Positions 24,720 through 32,545 of a stretch of DNA of 54,268 bases are shown here, piece by piece. This DNA is from RYN-111 sp046723735 (GTDB lineage Bacteria; Actinomycetota; Actinomycetes; Mycobacteriales; SCTD01). The position numbers and the translations under genes were made by a program. The stretch is taken from the NCBI GenBank assembly GCA_046723735.1, contig JBKOVB010000059.1:1-54268 (forward strand), in the 5' to 3' direction. Positions within the stretch are counted from its first letter, which is position 1. Every line of letters begins with the position of its first letter. The notes under the pieces are model-generated. The model saw only the letters and a program-made list of their open reading frames with translations. It was not told where the DNA came from and made no database searches.

Positions 24720-25774
24720 TGAGGGATGTAGCCGTCGTCTCGTTCGCACAGTTCGCGGTGCGCCAAGAGCAGACCCGCAACGAGATCGAGTTCCTGCTGC
24801 CTGTGGTCAAGGAGGCGCTCGCGCCCACCGGCTTGACCAGCCAGGACATGGGCTTCACCGTGTCGGGCTCCTCCGACTACCTGGCCGGCCAGGCGTTCGC
24901 CTTCGTCTCGGCGCTCGACGCCATCGGCCCGTGGCCGCCGATCGCCGAGTCGCACGTGGAGATGGACGGCGCCTTCGCCCTCTACGAGGCGTGGGTGCGC
25001 CTGCAGCACGGGGACATCGACACGGCGCTCGTCTACGCGTTCGGCAAGAGCTCGCCCGGCGACATCGGCCGGGTGCTCTCGCTGCAGCTCGAGCCCTACC
25101 TCACCGGTCCGCTCTGGCCGGACGCGGCGAGCCTCGCCGCGCTGCAGGCGCGGGCGCTGCTCGACAGCGGCAAGGCCTCTGAGAAGGACCTCGCCCGCGT
25201 CGTCGCGCGCAGCCGCCGCAACGCGCTCACCAACCCGCACGCGCAGCTCAAGGGCGAGTACGACGAGGCTGCCCTGCTCGACGAGCCGCTCTACAACGAC
25301 CCGCTGCGCAAGCACGACCTGCCGCCCATCAGCGACGGCGCGTCCGTGATCGTGCTCGCCGCCGGGGAGCGGGCGCGCGAGCTGTGTGCCAACCCGGTCT
25401 GGATCCGGGGCATCGACCACCGCGTCGACAGCCAGGCCTTCGGGTCGCGGGACCTGTCGGTCTCGCCTTCGACGACGCTCGCCGGCCAGAAGGCAGGCGT
25501 CACCCCTGACGTGGACATCGCCGAGTTGCACGCGCCGTTCAGCCACCAGGAGCTCATCCTGATCGAGGCGCTCGGTCTCGACGAGACGCGCACCCGCATC
25601 AACCCCTCGGGCGGCGCACTCGCGTCCAACCCCGTGATGGTGGCGGGGCTGACCCGCATCGGCGAGGCCGCCGCGCGCCTCGCCGCGGGCGAGGGCCGCA
25701 CCGCGGTCGCCCACGCGACCAGCGGACCGTGCCTGCAGCAGAACCTCGTGTGCGTCCTGGAGGCCGACAAGTGA
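24719..25774 (+). CDS. ltp3: thiolase-fold lipid-transfer-type protein, Ltp3-like
   Basis: 351 residues, SCP-x thiolase fold. At the position where thiolases carry NxxCSTG it reads SHVEMDGAFALYEA, so the nucleophilic Cys is missing and simple thiolysis is unlikely. The C-terminal NPSGGALASNPVMVAGLTRI with a preceding 'AELHAPFSHQELILIEALGL' keeps the family's other active-site loops. It is probably an aldolase component acting with the DUF35 proteins upstream, by analogy with Ltp2-ChsH2. The physiological substrate of the Ltp3/Ltp4 group is not established to my knowledge. Confidence 0.85.
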   Translation: MRDVAVVSFAQFAVRQEQTRNEIEFLLPVVKEALAPTGLTSQDMGFTVSGSSDYLAGQAFAFVSALDAIGPWPPIAESHVEMDGAFALYEAWVRLQHGDIDTALVYAFGKSSPGDIGRVLSLQLEPYLTGPLWPDAASLAALQARALLDSGKASEKDLARVVARSRRNALTNPHAQLKGEYDEAALLDEPLYNDPLRKHDLPPISDGASVIVLAAGERARELCANPVWIRGIDHRVDSQAFGSRDLSVSPSTTLAGQKAGVTPDVDIAELHAPFSHQELILIEALGLDETRTRINPSGGALASNPVMVAGLTRIGEAAARLAAGEGRTAVAHATSGPCLQQNLVCVLEADK

Positions 25775-26928
25775 GCAACCGCGCAGCAGTCCTCGGGACC
25801 GGGCAGACCAAGCACGTCGCCGCCCGCAAGGACGTCTCCATCGCCGGCCTCGTGCGCGAGGCCGCCGACCGCGCCCTGGCCGACGCCGGCTGCACCTGGG
25901 ACGACATCGACGCGGTCGTCGTCGGCAAGGCCCCCGACATGTTCGAGGGCGTGATGATGCCGGAGCTCTACCTCGCCGAGGCCCTCGGCGCGATCGGCAA
26001 GCCGCTCATGCGCGTGCACACCGCCGGCTCCGTCGGCGGCTCGACGGCCATCGTGGCCGCCCACCTCGTCCAGGCGGGCATCCACGAACGCGTCCTCACG
26101 GTCGCGTTCGAGAAGCAGTCCGAGTCGAACGCCATGTGGGCGCTGTCCATCAAGATCCCCTTCGCGCAGCCCCTGGTCGCCGGCGCCGGTGGCTACTTCG
26201 CGCCGATCGTCCGTGGCTACATGCGCCGGTCGAGCGCGCCGGTCGACACCGGTTACAAGGTGGTGCTGAAGGACCGCCTCAACGCGCTGAAAAACCCCTT
26301 CGCGCACCTGCACGAGCACGACATCACCTACGACAAGGTCGCCAACAGCCCGCTGCTGTGGGACCCGATCCGCTACTCCGAGACCTGCCCCTCGTCGGAC
26401 GGCGCGGCCGCCATGGTCATCGGCTCGGAGAAGGCCGCCGAGGCCAGCGACCGGCCGGTCGCGTGGATCCACGGCACCGCCGTACGCTCCGAACCGACGA
26501 TGGGTGCCGGGCGTGACCGCGTGAACCCGCACGCCGGCCGCGACTGCGCGAAGGCGGTCTACAAGGAGGCGGGCATCAGCGACCCGTTCCGGCAGATCGA
26601 CTGCGCCGAGATCTACGTGCCGTTCAGCTGGTTCGAGCCGATGTGGCTGGAGAACCTCGGCTTCGCCGAGGAGGGCACCGGCTGGAAGATGGTCCACGAC
26701 GGCACGACCGCGCTGGACGGCGACCTGCCGATCAACATGTCCGGCGGCGTGCTCTCGTCGAACCCGATCGGTGCCTCCGGCATGATCCGCTTCCTCGAGG
26801 CGGCCAACCAGGTCCGCGGCACGGCCGGGGAGCACCAGGTGCCGGATGCCAAGGTCGCGCTGGGCCACGCCTACGGTGGCGGGTCGCAGTTCTTCGCGAT
26901 GTGGGTCGTGGGGTCGGAGAAGAAGTGA
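25771..26928 (+). CDS. ltp4: thiolase-fold lipid-transfer-type protein, Ltp4-like
   Basis: 385 residues, SCP-x/thiolase fold. The nucleophile region reads RVHTAGSVGGSTAIVAAHL, with no Cys, again pointing away from thiolase chemistry. SETCPSSDGAAAMVIGSEKA and NMSGGVLSSNPIGASGMIRF are conserved SCP-x motifs. GTG overlaps the ltp3-like stop (GTGA). It is likely the second subunit of a heteromeric aldolase with the ltp3-like product and the DUF35 pair. The order with respect to Rv3522/Rv3523 is inferred from context, so the Ltp3 and Ltp4 labels could be exchanged. Confidence 0.85.
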   Translation: MSNRAAVLGTGQTKHVAARKDVSIAGLVREAADRALADAGCTWDDIDAVVVGKAPDMFEGVMMPELYLAEALGAIGKPLMRVHTAGSVGGSTAIVAAHLVQAGIHERVLTVAFEKQSESNAMWALSIKIPFAQPLVAGAGGYFAPIVRGYMRRSSAPVDTGYKVVLKDRLNALKNPFAHLHEHDITYDKVANSPLLWDPIRYSETCPSSDGAAAMVIGSEKAAEASDRPVAWIHGTAVRSEPTMGAGRDRVNPHAGRDCAKAVYKEAGISDPFRQIDCAEIYVPFSWFEPMWLENLGFAEEGTGWKMVHDGTTALDGDLPINMSGGVLSSNPIGASGMIRFLEAANQVRGTAGEHQVPDAKVALGHAYGGGSQFFAMWVVGSEKK

Positions 26929-27683
26929 CGGGTCGGCTCGAGGGCAAGGTCGCCCTCATCAGCGGTGCCGCGCGCGGCATGGGCGAGCAGACCGCGCGGG
27001 TCTTCGTGCGCGAGGGCGCCAAGGTGGTGCTCGGCGACATCCTCCCCGAGGTGAAGACCGTGGCGGAGTCGCTCGGCGACGCCGCGCTCGGCCTGACGCT
27101 CGACGTCACCGACGCGCAGTCGTGGCGCGACGCGGTCGTGGCAGCGGAGGCCCGGTTCGGCAAGGTCGACGTCCTGGTGAACAACGCCGGCATCCTGGTC
27201 ATCGACGAGCTGGCCAACACGACCGACGAGACCTTCAAGCGGATCTTCGACGTCAACGCGTTCGGACCGTTCCTCGGGATGCGCGAGGTCGCCCCCGCGA
27301 TCGAGCGCGCGGGCGGCGGCGCGATCGTGAACCTCAGCTCGGTGGAGGGCCTGGGCGGCAACCGCTTCCTGGTCGCCTACTCGGGCAGCAAGTTCGCAGT
27401 ACGCGGCATGACGAAGTCCGCGGCGATCGAGCTGGCACGCAAGGGGATCCGGGTCAACAGCGTGCATCCCGGCGGTATCGACACCCCGATGATCCGCGAG
27501 TTCGCGCCGGACGACACGACCATGGGCTACGTCGCGAAGCAGGTGCCGATGCGCCGCAACGGCAAGCCCGAGGAGATCGCCGAGGCGGTCGCCTTCCTGG
27601 CCAGCGACGCGGCGTCGTACATCACGGGGGCAGAGCTCGCCATCGACGGAGGGGCGACGGCCTCTTCCGGCTTCAAGCAGTAA
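26925..27683 (+). CDS. SDR, 3-alpha/20-beta-hydroxysteroid dehydrogenase-like
   Basis: 252 residues, classical SDR. SGAARGMG (NAD-binding), NNAGILV, NLSSVEG (Ser), and AYSGSKFAVRG (Tyr-x3-Lys) are followed by NSVHPGGIDTPMI. It closely resembles the FabG3/3-alpha,20-beta-hydroxysteroid dehydrogenase group (Rv2002 in M. tuberculosis). GTG overlaps the ltp4-like stop (GTGA). It probably oxidises or reduces a hydroxyl on the steroid nucleus or side chain (3- or 17/20-position) in the same operon; the exact position is not deducible. Confidence 0.88.
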   Translation: MTGRLEGKVALISGAARGMGEQTARVFVREGAKVVLGDILPEVKTVAESLGDAALGLTLDVTDAQSWRDAVVAAEARFGKVDVLVNNAGILVIDELANTTDETFKRIFDVNAFGPFLGMREVAPAIERAGGGAIVNLSSVEGLGGNRFLVAYSGSKFAVRGMTKSAAIELARKGIRVNSVHPGGIDTPMIREFAPDDTTMGYVAKQVPMRRNGKPEEIAEAVAFLASDAASYITGAELAIDGGATASSGFKQ

Positions 27684-27692
27684 GGGGCAGTC

Positions 27693-29300
27693 GTGGAGTT
27701 CAACATGGCCGACATGTTCGAGGACGTGGTCGACCACATCCCCGACCGTGAGGCGCTCTACGCCGAAGGCCGTCGCCTCACGTACCGCCAGCTGGACGAG
27801 CGCGCGAACCAGCTCGCGCACCACTTCCAGGCCCAGGGCATCGTTCCCGGCGACCACGTCGGCTGCCACATGATGAACGGCACCGAGTACCTCGAGACGA
27901 TGATCGCGCTGTTCAAGATCCGCGCGGTGCCGATCAACGTCAACTTCCGGTACGTCGAGGAGGAGCTCCGCTACCTCTACACCGACGCCGACCTCGTGGG
28001 CGTGGTCTACGACACCGAGTTCGCCGACCGGATCGTCAAGGTGCTGCCCGAGACCCCGAAGGTGCGCGTGCTCGTGCACGTGGGCGAGGTCGGCGACAAC
28101 CCGGTGCCCGAGGGCTCTACGCCGTACGAGGACGCGCTGGCCGCCCAACCGGCCGACCGCAGCGGCTTCCCGGCCCGCTCCGCCGATGACCTGTTCATCA
28201 TCTACACCGGCGGCACGACCGGCATGCCGAAGGGCGTCATGTGGCGCCACGAGGACCTGTTCTTCGCGGGCATGAGTGGCGGCCACCCGGCGGGCGAGCC
28301 GTTGGCGAAGCCGGAGGACGCCGGCCGGCGCGCGGCGGAGAACCCCTTCGCGATGGTGGGCTTCCCCGCGCCTCCGCTGATGCACGGCGCCGCGGAGCTG
28401 GGCTCGTTCATCACCTTCTTCGGCGGCGGCAAGGTCTGCCTCATCCGCAAGTACACGGGCGACGGCGCCCTCAGGCTCATCGAGCAGGAGAAGATCAACA
28501 CGGTCACGATCGTCGGCGACGCGATGGCGGTGCCGCTGGTCGAGGCGCTCGACAAGGGCACCTACGACATCTCCTCCATGCTGGCGCTGGCGTCGGCCGG
28601 CGCCCTGCTGTCGCAGCCGCTGCGCGACCAGCTCGCGGAACGCATCCCGAACCTGTTCATCAACGACGCCTTCGGCTCCTCGGAGACCGGTTACAACGGC
28701 TCGATCAAGCCCGGCTCCAACGCGGCCGACGGGCTGAAGTTCGTCATCAACGAGCGCACCGCGGTGTTCGGTGACGACGACACCCCGATCGTCCCGGGCT
28801 CGGGCGTCGTGGGCCGGGTAGCGCAGAAGGGCCACATCCCGCTCGGCTACTACAACGACCCTGAGAAGACGGCCAAGACCTTCCGCGTCATCGACGGCGT
28901 GCGCTGGGTGTTCCCAGGAGACATGGCGACGATCGAGGAGGACGGCACCATGCACTTCCTCGGCCGAGGCTCGGTCTGCATCAACTCCGGTGGCGAGAAG
29001 ATCTACCCCGAGGAGGTCGAGGGGGCGCTCAAGTCGCACCCGGCCCTCGTCGACGCGGTCGTCGCCGGCATCCCCGACGAGCGCTGGGGTCAGAAGGTCT
29101 CGGCCGTGCTGCAGGTGCGCGACGGCGCGGAGGCGCCGAGCCAGGAGGACATCGAGGAACACCTCGCCACCCTCATCGCGCGCTACAAGGTGCCGAGGTT
29201 CGTGCACGTCGTGGGCACCATCCAGCGCTCGCCCAGCGGCAAGCCCGACTACGGCTGGGCAAAGAAAGTCCTGGAGGAGGCCGCGTCCGCCCGTGCCTGA
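27693..29300 (+). CDS. fadD19: steroid acyl-CoA synthetase FadD19-like
   Basis: 535 residues. P-loop YTGGTTGMPKG (Gly in place of the usual Ser, as in FadD19), MWRHEDLFF, SSETGYNGSIKPG, YYNDPEKTAKTFRVIDGVRW and GRGSVCINSGGEKIYPEEVE all track mycobacterial FadD19 (Rv3515c), which activates the C26 carboxylate produced by CYP125. The catalytic Lys region is SGKPDYGWAKK. The GTG start has AAGGGG upstream. It lies 9 bp after the SDR in the same operon and ends inside repeat copy R3. Confidence 0.9.
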   Translation: MEFNMADMFEDVVDHIPDREALYAEGRRLTYRQLDERANQLAHHFQAQGIVPGDHVGCHMMNGTEYLETMIALFKIRAVPINVNFRYVEEELRYLYTDADLVGVVYDTEFADRIVKVLPETPKVRVLVHVGEVGDNPVPEGSTPYEDALAAQPADRSGFPARSADDLFIIYTGGTTGMPKGVMWRHEDLFFAGMSGGHPAGEPLAKPEDAGRRAAENPFAMVGFPAPPLMHGAAELGSFITFFGGGKVCLIRKYTGDGALRLIEQEKINTVTIVGDAMAVPLVEALDKGTYDISSMLALASAGALLSQPLRDQLAERIPNLFINDAFGSSETGYNGSIKPGSNAADGLKFVINERTAVFGDDDTPIVPGSGVVGRVAQKGHIPLGYYNDPEKTAKTFRVIDGVRWVFPGDMATIEEDGTMHFLGRGSVCINSGGEKIYPEEVEGALKSHPALVDAVVAGIPDERWGQKVSAVLQVRDGAEAPSQEDIEEHLATLIARYKVPRFVHVVGTIQRSPSGKPDYGWAKKVLEEAASARA

Positions 29301-29316
29301 GCGGAGGAGCGAAGCG
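29299..29316 (+). repeat. dispersed repeat copy R3 (short, 18 bp)
   Basis: GAGCGGAGGAGCGAAGCG begins at the stop of the FadD19-like gene and ends at the first base of the next GTG. It supplies that gene's Shine-Dalgarno (GGAGGAG, 7 bases from the start). Confidence 0.5.
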
Positions 29317-30926
29317 TGGGCACTGAGTGGGCGATGACGGTCGCGGACAGCGTCCGCGCCCGCGCCGGCGACCCGCACCCGGCGTTGCTCTTCGAGGACC
29401 AGGTCTGGACCTGGGGCGAGCACACCGCGCAGGCGGCTGCCCGTGCCGCCTGGTACACCGACGACCGTGCTCGTCGTGGGGCGGCCGGGCCGCCGCACGT
29501 CGGGGTGCTGCTCGAGAACGTGCCGGAGTTCTCCTTCTGGCTCGCCGCGGCCGCGCTCGGGCGGTTCGTGGTCGTGGGGCTCAACCCGACGCGCCGCGGT
29601 GATGAGCTCGCCGCCGACGTGCGCAGCGCGAGCTGCGACCTGGTGCTCACCGACCGGCCGGACGCCTTCGCCGGTCTCGACCTCGGCGGGGCGCCCCTGC
29701 TGGACCCCCACCGGCCCTACGCCGAGGCGCCGCTGCCCGAGGTCGTCGCGCAGCCGGACGACCTGTTCATGCTCATCTTCACGAGCGGCACCACGGGCAC
29801 CCCGAAGGCGGTGCGGTGCTCACAGGGCAAGATCGCGACGCTCGGGCTCGGCCTGGTAGCGCGCGTCGACCTGACGCGCGAGGACACGACGTACGCGAGC
29901 ATGCCGCTGTTCCACTCGAACGCGATCATCGCGGCCTGGGCTCCCACCCTGTACGTCGGGGCAACCCTGGTCCTGCGGCGCAGGTTCTCGGCGTCGGGCT
30001 TCCTGCCCGACGTCCGCCGGTACGGTGCCACGTACGCCAACTACGTCGGCACGCCGCTGTCATACGTGCTTGCGCAGCCCGAGCGGCCCGACGACGCGCA
30101 GAACCCGCTGGTGCGGGTGTTCGGGAACGAGGGCGCGCCGGCCGACCTGGAGCGCTTCGAGAAGCGCTTCGGGTGCCAGGTGATCGACGGCTTCGGCTCG
30201 ACCGAGGGCGGCATCAGCATCACGCGGTCGGAGGGCACGCCCCCCGGTTCGCTGGGCGTCGGCGTCGGCGACGTGCGGGTTGTCGACGCCGACGGCGTCG
30301 AGTGCCCGCCGGCCCTCTTCGACCCTGACGGGCGGCTGCTCAACGCCGACGTCGCCGTGGGGGAGCTGGTCAACAAGGACGGTGCGTTCGCCTTCGAGGG
30401 TTACTGGGACGCGCCCGAGGACGACGCCCAGCGGATGCGCAACGGGTGGTACTGGTCCGGGGATCTCGGCTACCGCGACGCCGACGGCTTCCTCTACTTC
30501 GCCGGTCGTGCGCTGGACCGGCTCCGTGTCGGCGGCGAGAACTTCCCGGCCGCGCCGGTGGCCCGGCTGCTGTCGTCGCACCCTGACGTGGTCGAGGCGG
30601 TGGTCTACGCCGTCCCCGACCCGACCGCGGGGGACCAGGTCATGGCGACGGTCGTTCCCGCGGAGTCCTTCGACCCCAGCGGTTTCGCGGCGTGGGTCGC
30701 TGCCCAGCCGAACGCCTCGACGACCTGGGTGCCGCAGTACCTGCGGGTGACGTCGGAGCTGCCGCGTACGGCAACCGGCAAGCTCGTCGTGCGCCGCATC
30801 GCCCGGCAGCGCTGGGACGGCGACGACGTCTGGGTGCGCGACGGCGACGTCATGCGTCCCATGACCGAGGACGACCGGCAACAGCTGCGCAAGGCGTTCG
30901 AGGCCTCGGGCCGCACGCTGATCTGA
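29316..30926 (+). CDS. fadD17: steroid acyl-CoA synthetase FadD17-like
   Basis: 536 residues, shaped like mycobacterial FadD17 (Rv3506). Shared stretches include PPHVGVLLEN, VGLNPTRRGDELAAD, DLFMLIFTSGTTGTPKAV (P-loop), SMPLFHSNAII, DVRRYGATYANYVGTPLSY and GFGSTEGGISITR. FadD17 activates steroid carboxylates with the longer side chains (C24/C26). GTG 29316 is preferred because the repeat copy R3 places GGAGGAG 7 bases upstream; an in-frame ATG at 29334 is the alternative. It is the last gene of the 22165-30926 operon. No terminator hairpin is evident after it. Confidence 0.9.
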   Translation: MGTEWAMTVADSVRARAGDPHPALLFEDQVWTWGEHTAQAAARAAWYTDDRARRGAAGPPHVGVLLENVPEFSFWLAAAALGRFVVVGLNPTRRGDELAADVRSASCDLVLTDRPDAFAGLDLGGAPLLDPHRPYAEAPLPEVVAQPDDLFMLIFTSGTTGTPKAVRCSQGKIATLGLGLVARVDLTREDTTYASMPLFHSNAIIAAWAPTLYVGATLVLRRRFSASGFLPDVRRYGATYANYVGTPLSYVLAQPERPDDAQNPLVRVFGNEGAPADLERFEKRFGCQVIDGFGSTEGGISITRSEGTPPGSLGVGVGDVRVVDADGVECPPALFDPDGRLLNADVAVGELVNKDGAFAFEGYWDAPEDDAQRMRNGWYWSGDLGYRDADGFLYFAGRALDRLRVGGENFPAAPVARLLSSHPDVVEAVVYAVPDPTAGDQVMATVVPAESFDPSGFAAWVAAQPNASTTWVPQYLRVTSELPRTATGKLVVRRIARQRWDGDDVWVRDGDVMRPMTEDDRQQLRKAFEASGRTLI

Positions 30927-30937
30927 TTGCTGATCGC

Positions 30938-30943
30938 TATCCT
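30938..30943 (+). promoter_or_regulatory. -10 element of a probable leaderless promoter
   Basis: TATCCT is followed by exactly 6 bases and then ATG at 30950, the usual actinobacterial geometry for leaderless mRNA; no Shine-Dalgarno is present before that ATG. Confidence 0.5.
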
Positions 30944-30949
30944 CGCACG

Positions 30950-32188
30950 ATGCCCAGGTTGCGGAGGATGGAGCCGATCCTCGTAGCGGACGCCTACGCG
31001 TCCGGACGCGCGAACAGCCTCGGGTTCCTACGCTGGGTCTTCGCCTGCGCGGTCATCGTCTACCACGGCTACATCATCGCCGCGGTGACGCAGGACCCCG
31101 TCCGTCGGCACCTGGACATCACCCTGGGTCGGACGGCGGTGCTGTGCTTCTTCTTGTTGAGCGGCTTCCTCGTCGCCCGGTCCTACCGGGACTCGACGGG
31201 GTTGTTCGACTACCTGCGCAAGCGGGTCCTGCGGATCTACCCGGCCTACTGGCTGGCCCTGTGGGTGACGATCTGCGTCCTCGCACCGTTGTCGTGGATC
31301 CATGCGCACGGCACGTACCACAACTACCGCGCGTCACGACCCTGGCGGTACTTCGAGCAGAACTGGACGCTGTATCTCCATCACAACTCGCTACCCGGGA
31401 CGTACCGGGGAACTCCCGCGGCGCATGCGATCCACCTGTACAGCCCCAACGGCTCACTGTGGACGCTGCGCTACGAGTTCATCTGCTATCTCGTGGTCGG
31501 TGCGATCGGGGTCGCCGGGGTGCTCTGGGCGCGTCGCTCGTCCGTGCTCGTGCTCACCGGGGTGCTCGGGGTGCTCGTGCTCGCCCGGGACATCGTGGTG
31601 GCACTGGAGCCGGACAACGCGAACGCGCGCAGGATCCTCGGCCACGTGCTCGAGCCGCTCGCGGACGCGAACATGGCATCCCTGCTGCTCGCCTTCCTGG
31701 TCGGCACGAGCCTTGCGTTGTACGCCGAACGGGTCGTGCTCGACGACCGGCTCGGCCTGGCCGCGATCGTGGCGGTCCTGCTCGTCGCCCGCTGGCACGG
31801 AAGCTTCGGCACGCTTGCACTCGTGCCCCTGTGCTACGCGATCCTGTGGCTCGGCACCCGTCTGCGCATGCAAGGCTGGGATCGCGTGGGAGACCCTTCC
31901 TACGGGGTCTATCTCTACGGATGGCCGGTCGAGGCGCTGCTCGCGGAGTACCGCGTCTACCCGCACGTGCACATCTGGCTCTACCTGCTGGCCAGCATCG
32001 CCCTGTCGACCCTTCTGGGCCTGCTCTCCTGGCATCTGGTCGAGAAGCAGGCGCTCAAGCTCAAGCGCGTCGACCCGCGGGGACTCGTCAGCGCCGCGTC
32101 CGCTCGTGCACCGCGGTTCCCCAGCCGTACCCGCACCGGACAGCCGCCGAACCACCAGCCTCCTCAGCCCGAGACCGTCAACGTCTGA
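30950..32188 (+). CDS. acyltransferase family 3 membrane protein
   Basis: 412 residues, about 10 membrane helices. The acyltransferase-3 hallmarks are a first helix with VIVYHGY (motif H), CFFLLSGFLVARSY, RVLRIYPAYWLAL, and SLWTLRYEFICYL. Such proteins O-acetylate or O-succinylate cell-surface sugars or lipids. The Arg/Pro-rich tail after residue 380 is probably disordered. ATG 30950 fits a leaderless promoter; ATG 30968 is the alternative. It has no KstR site and no evident steroid link, so it appears to be an insertion between steroid operons. Confidence 0.85.
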   Translation: MPRLRRMEPILVADAYASGRANSLGFLRWVFACAVIVYHGYIIAAVTQDPVRRHLDITLGRTAVLCFFLLSGFLVARSYRDSTGLFDYLRKRVLRIYPAYWLALWVTICVLAPLSWIHAHGTYHNYRASRPWRYFEQNWTLYLHHNSLPGTYRGTPAAHAIHLYSPNGSLWTLRYEFICYLVVGAIGVAGVLWARRSSVLVLTGVLGVLVLARDIVVALEPDNANARRILGHVLEPLADANMASLLLAFLVGTSLALYAERVVLDDRLGLAAIVAVLLVARWHGSFGTLALVPLCYAILWLGTRLRMQGWDRVGDPSYGVYLYGWPVEALLAEYRVYPHVHIWLYLLASIALSTLLGLLSWHLVEKQALKLKRVDPRGLVSAASARAPRFPSRTRTGQPPNHQPPQPETVNV

Positions 32189-32229
32189 GCAGGCACCCAA
32201 GCTGGTGCTGCCGGCTCAAAGCGCGCAGG

Positions 32230-32469
32230 TCAGCGGTCCTGCGGGGTGGGACCGGGGTCCTGCGGGTCGAGGCCGCCCTGCTTGCGGTCCTGCTCTCGTT
32301 CCGGCTGTCGAGCGTGGTCGCGTGCATGGTCGCGGCGCTCGGGAGACTCGGACTGCGAGGCGTGCGCAGGGTCGTGGACGATCTCGTTCCCCTTCGTCGT
32401 GACGCTCTCGCCCGAGCCCTTGGGGCCCTTCGGGGTGGTATCGGTGTCGGACATGCTCTTGTCGCCCAT
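32230..32469 (-). CDS. small hydrophilic, disordered hypothetical protein
   Basis: 79 residues with an excellent start (AGGAGG, 6 bases, ATG). The composition is Asp, Pro, Gly, Glu and Arg rich, without hydrophobic segments (TPKGPKGSGESVTTKGN, RRDHARDHARQPEREQDRKQ), so it is probably unstructured. It lies downstream of the GGDEF-EAL gene on the same strand, 76 bp apart, and converges on the acyltransferase. I do not recognise the family; stress-related hydrophilin-like proteins have a similar composition. Confidence 0.65.
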   Translation of the reverse strand: MGDKSMSDTDTTPKGPKGSGESVTTKGNEIVHDPAHASQSESPERRDHARDHARQPEREQDRKQGGLDPQDPGPTPQDR

Positions 32470-32545
32470 GACGACCTCCTGAGCGGGGCGTGTCCCCCCG
32501 GGTGTTCCCCCTCGCGGGCCGGCCGAACGTCCGGCCGCCGATACG

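Noticed and set aside
26871..29711. A 946-codon minus-strand open frame over the SDR and FadD19-like genes.
   Set aside because: Same reason: no recognisable motif, and the + strand genes have intact family motifs and coupled starts.
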